NCBI RefSeq assembly: GCF_963678635.1
Contig: NC_087063.1
Coordinates: 6,170,386-6,234,385, forward strand
Source of the DNA: Symsagittifera roscoffensis
Lineage: Eukaryota > Xenacoelomorpha > Acoela > Convolutidae
Reading direction: 5' to 3'
Length of the DNA stretch: 64,000 bases
In this document: one piece after another, positions 39,001 through 51,000 of the stretch
Layout of the letters: every line of letters begins with the position of its first letter
Numbering within the stretch: the first letter of the stretch is position 1
Program-made: the position numbers and the translations under genes
The notes under the pieces: model-generated
Told to the model about the DNA's origin: nothing
Seen by the model: the letters and a program-made list of their open reading frames with translations, nothing else
The model's database searches: none

Positions 39001-42000
39001 CAAAACTTGAGAATGTATCATTTTAATTCTGAAAAATACTTGGTTGTAACGGATTTTTTTTTGGACATCTGACTTTTCAAAACAAAAAAAAACACCCTAA
39101 TTAATCAATTATCCATGAAGAAAAGTACCTAGGATCAAAAATCACCTTCAAAATTAGTTCCCTTAATGGATTAAAATTGAATTTACTTGGAACACATCAT
39201 GGCTTTTAATTTTACAAGGTTATGTAATCAGACAACATGCATAGAACTAGGAAAACATAGCCAAAGCACGCTCAGGGTTTCCAACCCTTTATCAAAATAT
39301 ACTAACTTTTAAGGGGAGCGCGCGTCGAAAAAACGCATTTTTCGGTCGAAATTTTACAAAAAGTGTCCAAAAATGGTTTTGTCAAAATAGGGTCGCGAGA
39401 AAAATCAACTTGGTCCTCCCAAAAAAGTTACTTACATTTTTGAAAATCCTTCCTCTCTTGGAGAAAATCCTAGTTCCGATCCTTGATAAGAGACAGCTGA
39501 AAAATTATCAATTAACTCAAAATAAGATGCGAGGCGGAGCTTTGCACCATTTGCAATACAAAGTTAAGAACAAAAGTTCGAAAGATAATTTGGTTCGTAT
39601 AAAAAAGTTGCAATTAAATGGAAGTATGTTGAACAACTCGTCAGCTGAAAACTAGAAGAGTTTTAGCAATACTCATTCGGTTCAAAAAACAAGATAGAAA
39701 AACTCCAAAGATTACAAAGAAGTGACGCTGAAAATTTTGGAAACAAACAAACTGCATGTCCATCGTGAAATTTTTGGGGTTTTCCAAAAAAAACTTTCGA
39801 CTCATTGATATGAACAAAAATCAAAATGAACGAAAAAAAAATAAAATTCAAAAAATTTGACTGCAGAATCTTCAAAAAAGTATCACAGAAAAGTTTTTGC
39901 AGAAAATAAACAAAAATCAAGAAAAATCTATCAAATCAACCAAAATTTATGGTCCTTGTCAAATATGAAAATCGTACGCAACAGTGAGAGAGCTGAACAA
40001 CAAAAAAATAAACAATTGAAAAAAGACACCGTTGAATAAGCAACTAAAATTTATCAGAAAGTTTCAGCTTCTTAAATCTCAAGCAGCACCCACCAAAAGC
40101 CTTCGTAGATTTTTTAGTCAAGTCCAAATTGCAAACCAAAATTTATAAATTTTGTCTTGAATAGATTTAAAATGAAACTGCGGTTAAGTAATTGTGACAC
40201 TAAATTGCTTTGAGTTTCCGCCATAGTTTTTCAGAACAAAATAAAGCAGAAACAACCCGGCATTCAATAACAGTGAAAATAAAATATTGCTTTATAGCGT
40301 GTTTAGCGAGTTCATAGCGTGTTTAAACTCAAAAAATCCAAAAAATATAGTTAAGTTTTGGTAAACTTAAACTAAATCAATCAATTGAACATGAATTAAC
40401 GAAAAAGACCTAAAAAATATACCCATTAGGACGAAACGAATTAGGCCCACAAAAAATCTATTAAATTTGAAAGTTTTTTCAGCTGTCGACTCAGTAAGTC
40501 ATTAACCCCATACACACTGCATCTACACTCTGAACTAGAGCCGCTAAAAGTGCAACTCGGGTGAAACTCGAATCTTTCAAAACTGGAAACCCTGTGAACA
40601 AATTTTTTACGGATAAAAAAATTTAGTACCCAATTGGAATACACGTGCTTATCATAAGAGTAAAGATCATTAAAGACTTCATTTCGATTAGTTTTGTAAC
40701 TTCAATGAAAAAAATATATAGCATTAAAGCTCTAAGCGTTCTTAGGAACATTTTTCTACAAATGAAAAAACTGGGAAAAAGGATGCTTTTTATTCACGTT
40801 TTTCCACGCCATTTAAACTTTTGCTATAGGAGAGCATGATTTTTGTACCTTTTTGCAAATGAAATTGGAAAAGAACTTGAGTAGAAAACAAAGTGAAACC
40901 GCAAAAAGAAATTTGAGGGAAATTTTTGTCAATTTTAGGAATTTTATTCATAAGGGAAAGGACCTACAAATGAACTTTTCAGCTCCTAACGGATAACCGC
41001 GGTTGAGCTTTTGCTTAAGAGCTGCATGCAACACTTTGGCTATTTTTCTTGGCTGGGTAATGTTGCCTCACCCTCAAGTAATGAGCATAGATCTTGATGA
41101 GTCACGAACATCTACTCTTTCGATTGAAAGATTGAAACATAAGCGCTCCCGAATTTCACCACCGCTCCCCTTTGAAAAAAGAAAAAACATTACAAAAAAA
41201 AAACAGTTTCTTTTTCAAATTGCGTCAATTTTTGTTCTCTAATGAAAAATTTTAGATGCAATCCTAGATCTTCAAAAATTATGAGATTGGTTGTATTTGA
41301 CTATATATAAACTTTTTCTAAAATTTTTTATAAAAATCAGAAAACAATCAAAGTTGTTCGAAAACTTTTTTTTCAAATTTTTTGCAAGAATTTTTCTTTT
41401 GATTTTGAAAATTAATTGGAGTAACACCAAATTTTCACGGCTTAATTTCATTCATAAAACTTCTTTTAAAAGCCTGTTATGTACCCTTTGTTTGCTCAAA
41501 ATTAGACTTAAATAATTTGAACCAAAAAATGACTGCAAAAGCTTTAATATGATAGATGTCTCGACCCATTCGGATGATTATTTGTGGTAATCTTTGTGGT
41601 AGAAAAAATCTAAAACAGCCGAATACAAAGACTTTACCCTTTTTAATGGTCGGAACAAAAGCACACAGTCTAAGTGTTTTCACCTATCGCGTGGCGAGTG
41701 TCATCTCAATCTGACAGTTTGTATTCTGAGCATTGATTTCATAGATAAAAACCGCAGTTGGGGGAGGCGAGATGTAAGCCCGCTTATATTATTGCAAAAT
41801 TAACTAACCACGTTTTAGACTGCTCATCAGTGACGAAGTTTTAATGACCATATAAGGCGAGTGACCGACCGAGCTATCGACAGTTGAAATTGTTGTACAC
41901 GAAGAAGTCGTGAACACAAATTTAGCCGAATCAGACGAGTGACGATGTCGATGACTAATATTGTAATTACTGGTGTAACAGTAGCAATCACATTTAACCC

Positions 42001-45000
42001 TGACTTCCTGGGCAAAATTGGTGCAATCTCTACTGAATGGGTTACATTTTTGTAATTTTTCAACGAGACGAAATTTGCCCCGTTTGTTTTTGTTTGGGCT
42101 CAGTTTTAAGCTTGAGCTGAGACAATGCGAACAACAAAATTTCATAATGAAACCAAACTAAGTCTAATTTCAAATTTGAAAGAATTTGTCTAAGAACCGT
42201 GGCGAAGATGCTGAGCAACTTTTGTGAGAGATAAAAAGTTTTTCATTCAAATTCAGCTTAATTTCGGTTCAAAGGTGAGATTTAATTTCACCTAGAAAAA
42301 TTTTCAAACACTAACCGGGAAAACTTCAGGATAAAAGAAAAAAGAGCTATCAACCCACATTAATTAGGAAACGCTGCGGTAAAAAATAAGTGGAGCCAGG
42401 TTTTCTTCAAAAGAGTTTCCGAGAAATCTAATTTAACCGATTTTATAGTTCCCGGAATTCGAATTAGGAATTCAGCATAAATTCGGTTTAATTGAGCCGA
42501 TGGCATAGAAGCCTGGAAAATGTCGGCAGTAAATATGAAGATTTCCAAATTTCAACAAAATTTTTTAAAGTTAATGTGTATCTGATTTGAATTTTTGACC
42601 TTCAAGTTTTGAAAATGGTTGCAATTGCAGTCCAAAAACTTGTTTTCAAGATCACTTTATTGAACCACGTTATCTACTGTCGCCAATGATAATGAAAAAT
42701 ATATTGCACTACGTTGGTTAAAACGTTGTCAAAAATCTTTAATTTCAATTTCATTTGTGCAATTTAGCGGAGAAAAACAGCCATGATTGGAACATATTAC
42801 TTGTAAAGCTAAGGGAACATGCTGCTTTTAGAGTGTAGCTTAATAAGCTCCGCCCGGTCAATATTTATCAAAACTGAACCAGGTTTGAAAAGATACTGGA
42901 CTTATTTTGAGCCAATTTTGGGGAAAATTAAACTAAGCAAACTTTGAATTAGATTTTGCAATCTTGAATTAAATTGACCACGGATTAGAGCGCTGCTTTC
43001 CGCGACCGATACCGCACCTTTGTCTTCGTGGGTTTAAAGTCATTCATTACGGCTGCCGAAAATTAACCTGAGAGCTTCAAAAGAGTCAAGCTGAAAATCA
43101 AAGCTGCCAATCAAAAATGCAAGAGCGTCAAAAAGTGTTTGACGTTCCGAGAATCGTCATGGAAGAACTCAGGTTCCTAGATTTGAGATACTATTCAAAG
43201 CCTCAAAGGCGCAGTCAAATAAGCTCTCTAACGGATCAGCAAATGAGTCATACGATTACTAATCACCCAGGTTCAATATAGATCTTAAGAAATTGCCTTG
43301 AGTTCTTGATTGAGTTTTACATGAATGACACTGAAAAATTTGAGCTTGAAATATTTCAAATAAAGGAACATCGAAAACTGATTACCATGAAATTTGACAA
43401 AAAAACCGAGGTCAATCTCGAAATTTGTGAGTGCGGGCGAACGCTTCCTTCCCTCAGGGATTCGACCGCCTATTCGTATGATAAGCATTTTTCCGTAGTA
43501 AGGAATTGTATAATAAGCATTTTTCCGTAAAAAGGAATTGTATGATAAACATTTTTTGTCAACCCGGGCACTTTAAATAAAGGACATGTTTAAAAACTTG
43601 TCTATGGACTGCAGTGATCTACAAAGATCCGACTGTGCGCCTATCCAGTGCACAGTTTGGCCTCATAATGGACAAAAAATTGCTGAGGACAGACAAATCG
43701 AAAACGGCTTGAGCAGATAACTGCAAAATGGAACTCACAAAATGTAACAATCTGTGCAGTAGTTCAGGTAGGTTAATGGCAAAAAAACAGAGAGCCAAAA
43801 AAATTCTACTTTCAGAAAATAATTGAAAGCAAAATAGTAGCAAATATAGCTGGTTAATGTGCAAGTAGCAGAGAATGTGCCGACCATAGTCTTTAAAAAC
43901 CTTACGATTTTTTTTTCAAATTAGGGTAACTTTTTCTGCGTGATGTGATAAAAGGATCTGGCATGAAACTATAATTTAGACATGTTCGACAGTCATAGTA
44001 ACATAGGCAAACAGCACAGCAGTTTTTGAAGAAAAATTACAAGAAAAGCAAAACAGAAAAAAAATTCAATTTTTTTTCATTTTTTTTGCAGAAATTTTTT
44101 GATATTTTGAAGTTTTTGATTCGAAAATGGCATTGAAAATTTCAAAAACAAAATTTAATCGAGTAAAGAAAATTAAGCATAATTAAACTATTGTAAACGG
44201 CTTAAAACAAGCATACATAAGCCTGCTTGCTTCGTCGGAAGTAAACGGCTTAAAACAAGCATACATAAGCCTGCTCGCTTGGTCAAAATTAGACCAAAAA
44301 TCTAAAAATTCAAACCGGTTTTTCTCGACACCGTGAAAAAAAATTTTGAATCCTGACTGAAAGGGCCTTAAGATGATATATCACTCAACCCAGTCCGATG
44401 ATTATTTGTGGTACCTGATTTTGCGTGGAAAAAAAAGAAAAAGAAAAACACTAAAACACACCCTAACACAAAGTTCCTCCCCATTTTCAATGGTGGGAAC
44501 AACAACAATAACAAAAAAGGCCCACCTTGAGCGGAAAAAGATGCTTTTACTTGGGGTTAAACGAAGAAGAGTATTGGACGCTCCCGAATAAGATGTTTGC
44601 TTCTATAAAACCGAATTTTGGAAACAAATGTTTATCTTTTTTTTCCATGTGCACTTGAAAATCTAGCAGTCAGGCAGAAGTTTTGTTTGAATTCTGAACC
44701 TCTTTGTCTAATTTTTGCCTTTTTCATGATTTTCACTGAGGGAAGAGGTTGCGTTTTGTTTCTCTGATTTTAGGATCAAATTGAGATTAAAATTCATTTC
44801 TTAGCTACGTGTTCAACCACTGCTTGTGATGAAAAAAAGTCCCCTTTTTTAAAAAAAACTGTTGGCTTCAGGTAAACCTCACATGAACAAGTTTCAGTTG
44901 AGATAAAGTGATTTGCCTATTGGAAACGTTCAGTTGTAAATTAAGCTCAAAGAATTAGAAGAAAAATCAATGTTTTGCTACCATCTAAAAGCCAGTAATA

Positions 45001-48000
45001 TCTTAAGCACAAATTTTGACAATATGTATTTCACCTGTGATTGTTTATGAAACTTTTTGGGGTTTGAAAAATGGCAATCTGATAATTTCGAACGTGGCAG
45101 TGTCGGGGGAAAGTTCAAACGAATTTAAAAAAAAAAACGTTCACTTTTATGTTACATTTTTTTTTTGAAAAATCAATCAATTTTTTGATTATTTAAAAAA
45201 AAATTTTTTTCGTTGAAAGTTTTTTTATTTGGAATATTCTTTGAGTTAGATGATGTCGCCGCCTTTAAAAATGTGTCGCCGCTCTTTAATTGTCCCTCAT
45301 CAACCAAAGGAATCCCCCTTGGTATTATTTGAGGACATCCAGTTTCGGCAACCAATATTTATTTATTGTGAAGGGGAGCGCGCTCCAAAATTTCCCAAAA
45401 ACGTCACTTTCAATCCATTTTTTAAAAAGAAGTAAGTTGACAAACATAAAGTACATTGTTAATTTTAAATCGAATCTATCGGTTATACTCAGGGGCGGAT
45501 CTAGGATTTTCTCGAGGGGGGGCGGATTTTCAAAAAAAAATTCGAAAATTTTGACGACCTTTTTTTTTAGGTCGACCAAAATAATTTTTCGAGCTCTCCC
45601 AAAGCACTGTTTTGCCCCTATTTTGCTCCCCCTCAAAGTTAGTATATATTGGCGCCCAAGGCGCCTTTAGAAAAATTTTAGTGTCGGTCGGCCAAAAATG
45701 GATTTCTGAAAAAGTATCTGAAAGTATCTGAAAAAGTATGCGTCTGCAATCTCCTGCCCCCCCCCCCCTGAATCCACTTCTCATTTTATATAAATTATGT
45801 TCGTTCTCATCAATAAAGAAAAATAACTTGGATTAAGCAACAATAACTTTTAGTTTTCATATACAATTTTCATCATACTGCTCAAAATTGAATACAAGTA
45901 ATTTGTTGAAACTAGTCACTACACATGTATTCAAAGCAAAACCTCAATTTTTATTTTCGGACGAAAAAACAGCGAGAAGCAGGATGACTTTACAAAAATG
46001 ACTCTGAATTTGTCTATAATTGTAATTGTTTGAAAACAATAATTATTTAATAAAATTTGTTTTGAAAAATTAGCACTTTCGAGTACTATGTGATAAAAAA
46101 CTATTCATTTTTAGTTAAAGCAGTTTGTGTTGGGAGTTCTATTTAACTTAAGAAATTTGAGTCTAAATAATTTTTTAAAAACATTTCGTTTAAAGCTGTT
46201 TTAATCTTTGATCTGTTTTTTTTTTGGGAAATTTAACTCACGAGGAGCTAAATGATGTAATTGTTTCGACTTTAAAAAAATAACGCCATCCTAAATTTGG
46301 CGTGTTATTTCAAGTTTGCTCTTCCATTTGGCAGAGTAGATAACGTTCTCACGACTGTTCCCGTAATATGCAGGACGGTTCACATATAATCATATTCATT
46401 TTTTCCAGACATGTTGGCTATATGCAGGACGGTTCGCAGATAATCATATTCATTTGCACAGACATGGAAACTTGTTGGTTCACTTGATTAATTCAGACAA
46501 GATTACGTCAGATGCAAATCAGTCAGTCCTATATTTAACCGCGCATGAAAACACATTTAAAGCATTGTGCGATCATTTACGAGATTAAAAAACTGGAAAA
46601 ATTATATTTCCTCAATTTTGACCATTTCTTTTCCAACAAAATCCCTCAGTCTCCCATTACTCTTTTCAAACATCTGGGTTGGTGTACAACAGAGTGTTGG
46701 TCCGAAAAAATATATCTAAATAGAGGAATAGTAATCGAACTAACGACATGTTTGGTTTTTTGGTAATATCAAATCCTTCGTCTAAATAAACTTTGAAAAA
46801 ACTTTTTTCACTCATTTCAGATTATTGTTCCGACTTTCGATACGAAAGTAACGGAATATTTGTGCTCGGGGTGGGTTTTTTTTTCTTCAGACAAATTTCG
46901 ACTTTTTAACTAGCCATTTTTGATGGAATTTTTTAGAAATCATTCGAAAAGTTTTGTTGTCCTGAGCAAAAATTTGAAAAGATTTCACCTGTGACCATTT
47001 TTCGTAAAATTATGAGGGTTTAAGGATTGCCATTTTGGCCAATTTGGAACAATTAATGCGCGATATATTTCGCGCTTTCAACGCGTAAGCGGAGAGTTAA
47101 TCCATCTTAAAAATCGTTCCAAATTGGTTGAAAGAAGCTTATTTGCCATAATTGATTTGTTTCTTATCTATGAAATCTATCCTTTTGTACTTTATATGGC
47201 GTGTGGGGGGATGATTTTCATAAAAATTTTCAAATTTTAGAAAAAATTTTTTTCATTTTTTTCAACTTTTAAACTTCTGAATGTTATTACTGCCCCATAA
47301 ACCCATAAACCTTAAAAGGCAGTCGGAACATTCATTGCTTAGCCCCAATACGAGCTGTCTTGTTGATTTAAAAAAGTGTTAATCCAAATTTACATCAGTG
47401 AGTCGATCGGTGAATGAACAAAACCCTGTCGCGGGGATGTAGGCGGCGATGTAATCCGTCTGAGAAATTGTTCTTTCTGAGTTGCTGAATTTGGGTTAAG
47501 CCATGCTTCTTTGTCTGTTTAATATCAAACAAGACTGCTCGTATATCAGGGCAAAGCCCTGATGTTCCGACTGTCCCTTAATTCGTATCGAATAGTTTTT
47601 GGGAAAGAAAATATTGAAAACTTATACATTTTAGTCAATATCAAAGTGTAACATTTTGAGTCGTACGAAATTAATACGACCAATTAGCTAGCCTCAATTC
47701 ATTTTGGAACAATTTTGTTGTGCGGGATAATTCGCCACGCATAAATAGTTCACGTTACGCTCTCAGCAAGGTGATTACACTCTTCAAAACGCACATAAAT
47801 TACTCCAGAACATGGCAAATTTGGCAATTTTCAAACCCCCGGCACTTAACAAAAAATAATCAGAAGCAAAAAATCTTTTTTCATTTGAATTTGGAAAGTC
47901 AATATCTTTAATGGGGTATAAAAAATTTTGTTGAAAATTATTATTTCGACCGATGAAAATTGACTGAATAAAAAAACCACACCGAACATAAATATTCCGT

Positions 48001-51000
48001 TTTCTTCGAATGTCGGAACAATTAGACATCAATGGTGATTTGAATTAGAACAAGACTGCTCGTATCAGGGCGAAGCACTGAATGTTCCGACTGCTTTTGA
48101 AGGTTTATGGAGCAGCAGTAATAACATAAAAACATTATATGAAAAAAAAATTAAAAAAATGAAATTTTTTTAAATTTGAAATTTTTGATGAAAGTCATCT
48201 CCCCACACGCCATATAAAGTACAAAAAAAATAGTTTTCGTTCCTTGTAGCACATCAATTATGGCAAATAAGCTTCGTTCAACCATTTTGGAACGATTTAT
48301 AAGACGGATTAAATCTTCGCTTACGCGTTAATAGCGCGAATTATATCGCGCGTTAATTGTCCCAAATTGGTCAAAATGGCCAAAATGGCAATCTTTAAAC
48401 CCTCATAACTTTACGAAAAATGATCACAGCTGAAATATCTTTAGAAGTTTAAGCTCAGGACAACAATACCTTTTGAATGATATAAAAAAATTTCGTCAAA
48501 AATGGCTAGTTAAAAAGTTGAAAGTTGTCTGAAGAAAAAAAAACCCACCCGAGCACAAATATTCCGTTACTTTCGTATCGAAAGCCGGAACAATTAGCTT
48601 GAACTACTCTTTAAACAATTAGACTGTGCTTTAGTTTAGAATTCCTACTGCGCCTTAATTTGTTCATTCAATTTCACTAACTCAGCGTGAACTGAAAATT
48701 TAGACTAACGAGTCGACATTTGATATGAATGTTACCATGGCTGGATGAGTTTTCAACATGATAAAAGACATTCAGACAAAAAATGACCGAACAAAAAAAC
48801 CACATCGAGCATAAATATTCCGTTTTTTTTGAAAGTCGGAACAATAATATCAAACTTGCAAAAAATATCACTCAGTTCTTTAGATAGCGTGTGGGGTGGT
48901 GGTTTTCGAAAAATAATCTTAACATCCATTTTTTTGAAAGTTTTATCAATTTTTGTTAAGCAGTCGGAACATTCAAGGTTTGCCCTGATACTATCAGTCT
49001 ACTCGTAGTATATTATTACTTCATATAGATTAATTAAAGTTTGCATCAAAATCATTAAATTAAGATACAATATGGCGCAATATGTAGCGATGCTTGCCTG
49101 TCATTTCGAAAACTTCGCGCGCGCTTTAATTTGCAGGTGACCTCTTGAGAAAGTAATTCATAGCTTATTTAAGCTTATGTAATTAACCTTGAGAATGGAT
49201 GCTCCGATTGGGTTACTAAGAAAAAGTATTTGAAATTTTTGCTTTGCAAAATAGATATCAGACGCTTTAAAAAATTGTGAAACGTGTACACTTATGGACA
49301 ATTGTGAAACGTGTTCACTTAGAATTTGCTGAATTTACTTGTTGCTATTTGTCGGACAGATCTGAACTTACTTCTTATTTTGAGTGACGCATGTCTCGAG
49401 AAGAATTTATTGCTCTGGTGACTGTTGTCTCCCTTCGACTTTCTCTCTTTCTTTCCTTTTCTCCCCTTCCGTCCCGAATTAGTTGACTCGGCATCTGCAA
49501 ATTCAAAAACCTCAAAGACAACATAACAATCATAACGCAGTTTTGGGTCAAAATTTTCCAAAAGTGCCTAAAAATGGCTTTTTTGGCCGTTTTTGAAAAA
49601 TTTACCTGCGGTGCCGAAATTTTTTTGACAAAATAGGGTCCTTTTAGTAATCTTGGATAGTTCGGAAAACCAAATTGTCCGATAACCAAATATAAAAAAA
49701 ACAGTCCGTAAAATTTTTAAAGTTTTTCGAAAAACCGCCCCCACCTAAAAAAATTTTTGCGCACGCCACTGATCATAAACTATATTCCACGAAGGCTTCT
49801 ATTATCATGGCAGACGGACCGAATGCGCCAAAAATTTCAATCAATGAAGAAATCAACGTCCTTACAAATGCCGAAAACTGACTGGTTTTCCTGCCGATTT
49901 CTATCCAAGATTTAAGTTCTGTTTAGGCGGACTTGGATAAATTTTAGATTTAGCGGACATGCTTTAGATTTAAGGCATCTTACCTCCTGGAATCATAACG
50001 GTTCCCCTTTTGCTATTTTTTTTATGACATCCGTTTTTTCAACGAGCCATAAAATTTTTTCATATTGCGGTTTTTGGAGCCAATATAGTCTAACTTTGAA
50101 GGGGGATTGCATTTTTGGCAGCTTTTCCAGAAGAAATTTTTCTCAGCAATTTTGCTACACCTTATTTGCATTTTTTCGCGATGCCGAAACTTTCGGCAAA
50201 TTAGGCTCTTTTGAGTGACTAGGAACAATTCAAAAATCTGTTTGATTGGTCTAAAGAAAGATCTACAAAAATATCAAAAGTTTTTTTAATCCACCCTTTG
50301 AGAAACTCTTAGACTTTCACCTCAAATCAATCGAAAAAAATCTCAAAATTTGCTAAAGGCTGTTTTGATAGACAGCTAGACAATTTTGATCAACCTAAAT
50401 ACAACTTTTTCATATTTTAGCAATCAAAAAGCAAAAAATTGTTGGGCTAACAAAAAATTACAAGGCTAAAATTTTAATTATAATGCAGCGCTGTACTTCG
50501 TGACAAGCCACTTCAGCTTTTTTTATGGAACACCAGGTTTTTTGGCATGACGTCATCACTTTACCTGTGAATACATCTGTGTCTATATCAGAAGGCTCAT
50601 TTGTCTTCATATAAATCTGGTTTTGGTTTTGCTGGTGTTGTGAGATCTTGTTGCGTCTCATCACTTCCGAATCTGTCATAGACTCCTCGTAGATTCCAGG
50701 GTCATTAAACCTGACAAACATTTATAAGTGCTGAAAATAGTTATAAGTAAAAAACAGTGGTAATAATCATAATCAATTTTATAATCGTAATCGTAATCAT
50801 ACTAGTCATAATAAAAGTAAAATTGATTGTAATAATATCAATATTACTAGCAAAGAGTTAATCATCCGGGTTGACCTCTGAATATCTAAAATGCTAATCA
50901 CACAATTCCATAAACTATGTCTATCTATGAAAAATGCTAGTCACACATTTTCAATAGATTTTGGTAAAATGGTGTAGTCCAATTTTAAAAGTACTTTTTA

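Larger units (their letters stand above)
32360..50564 (-). other. 18-kb ANKFN1 intron region with nested gene, alternative exons and transposons
   Basis: Stretch between two exons of the main chain, holding the optional exon at 49372-49494. It also hosts two candidate alternative first exons, a decayed opposite-strand gene, MITEs, tandem repeats and the GTTCCGAC repeat cluster, each listed separately. Between them I see only AT-rich sequence. Confidence 0.6.

Noticed and set aside
44373-44591. Lys/Arg-rich plus frame as a small basic protein
   Set aside because: It lies within a dispersed repeat and has no homology or splice support.
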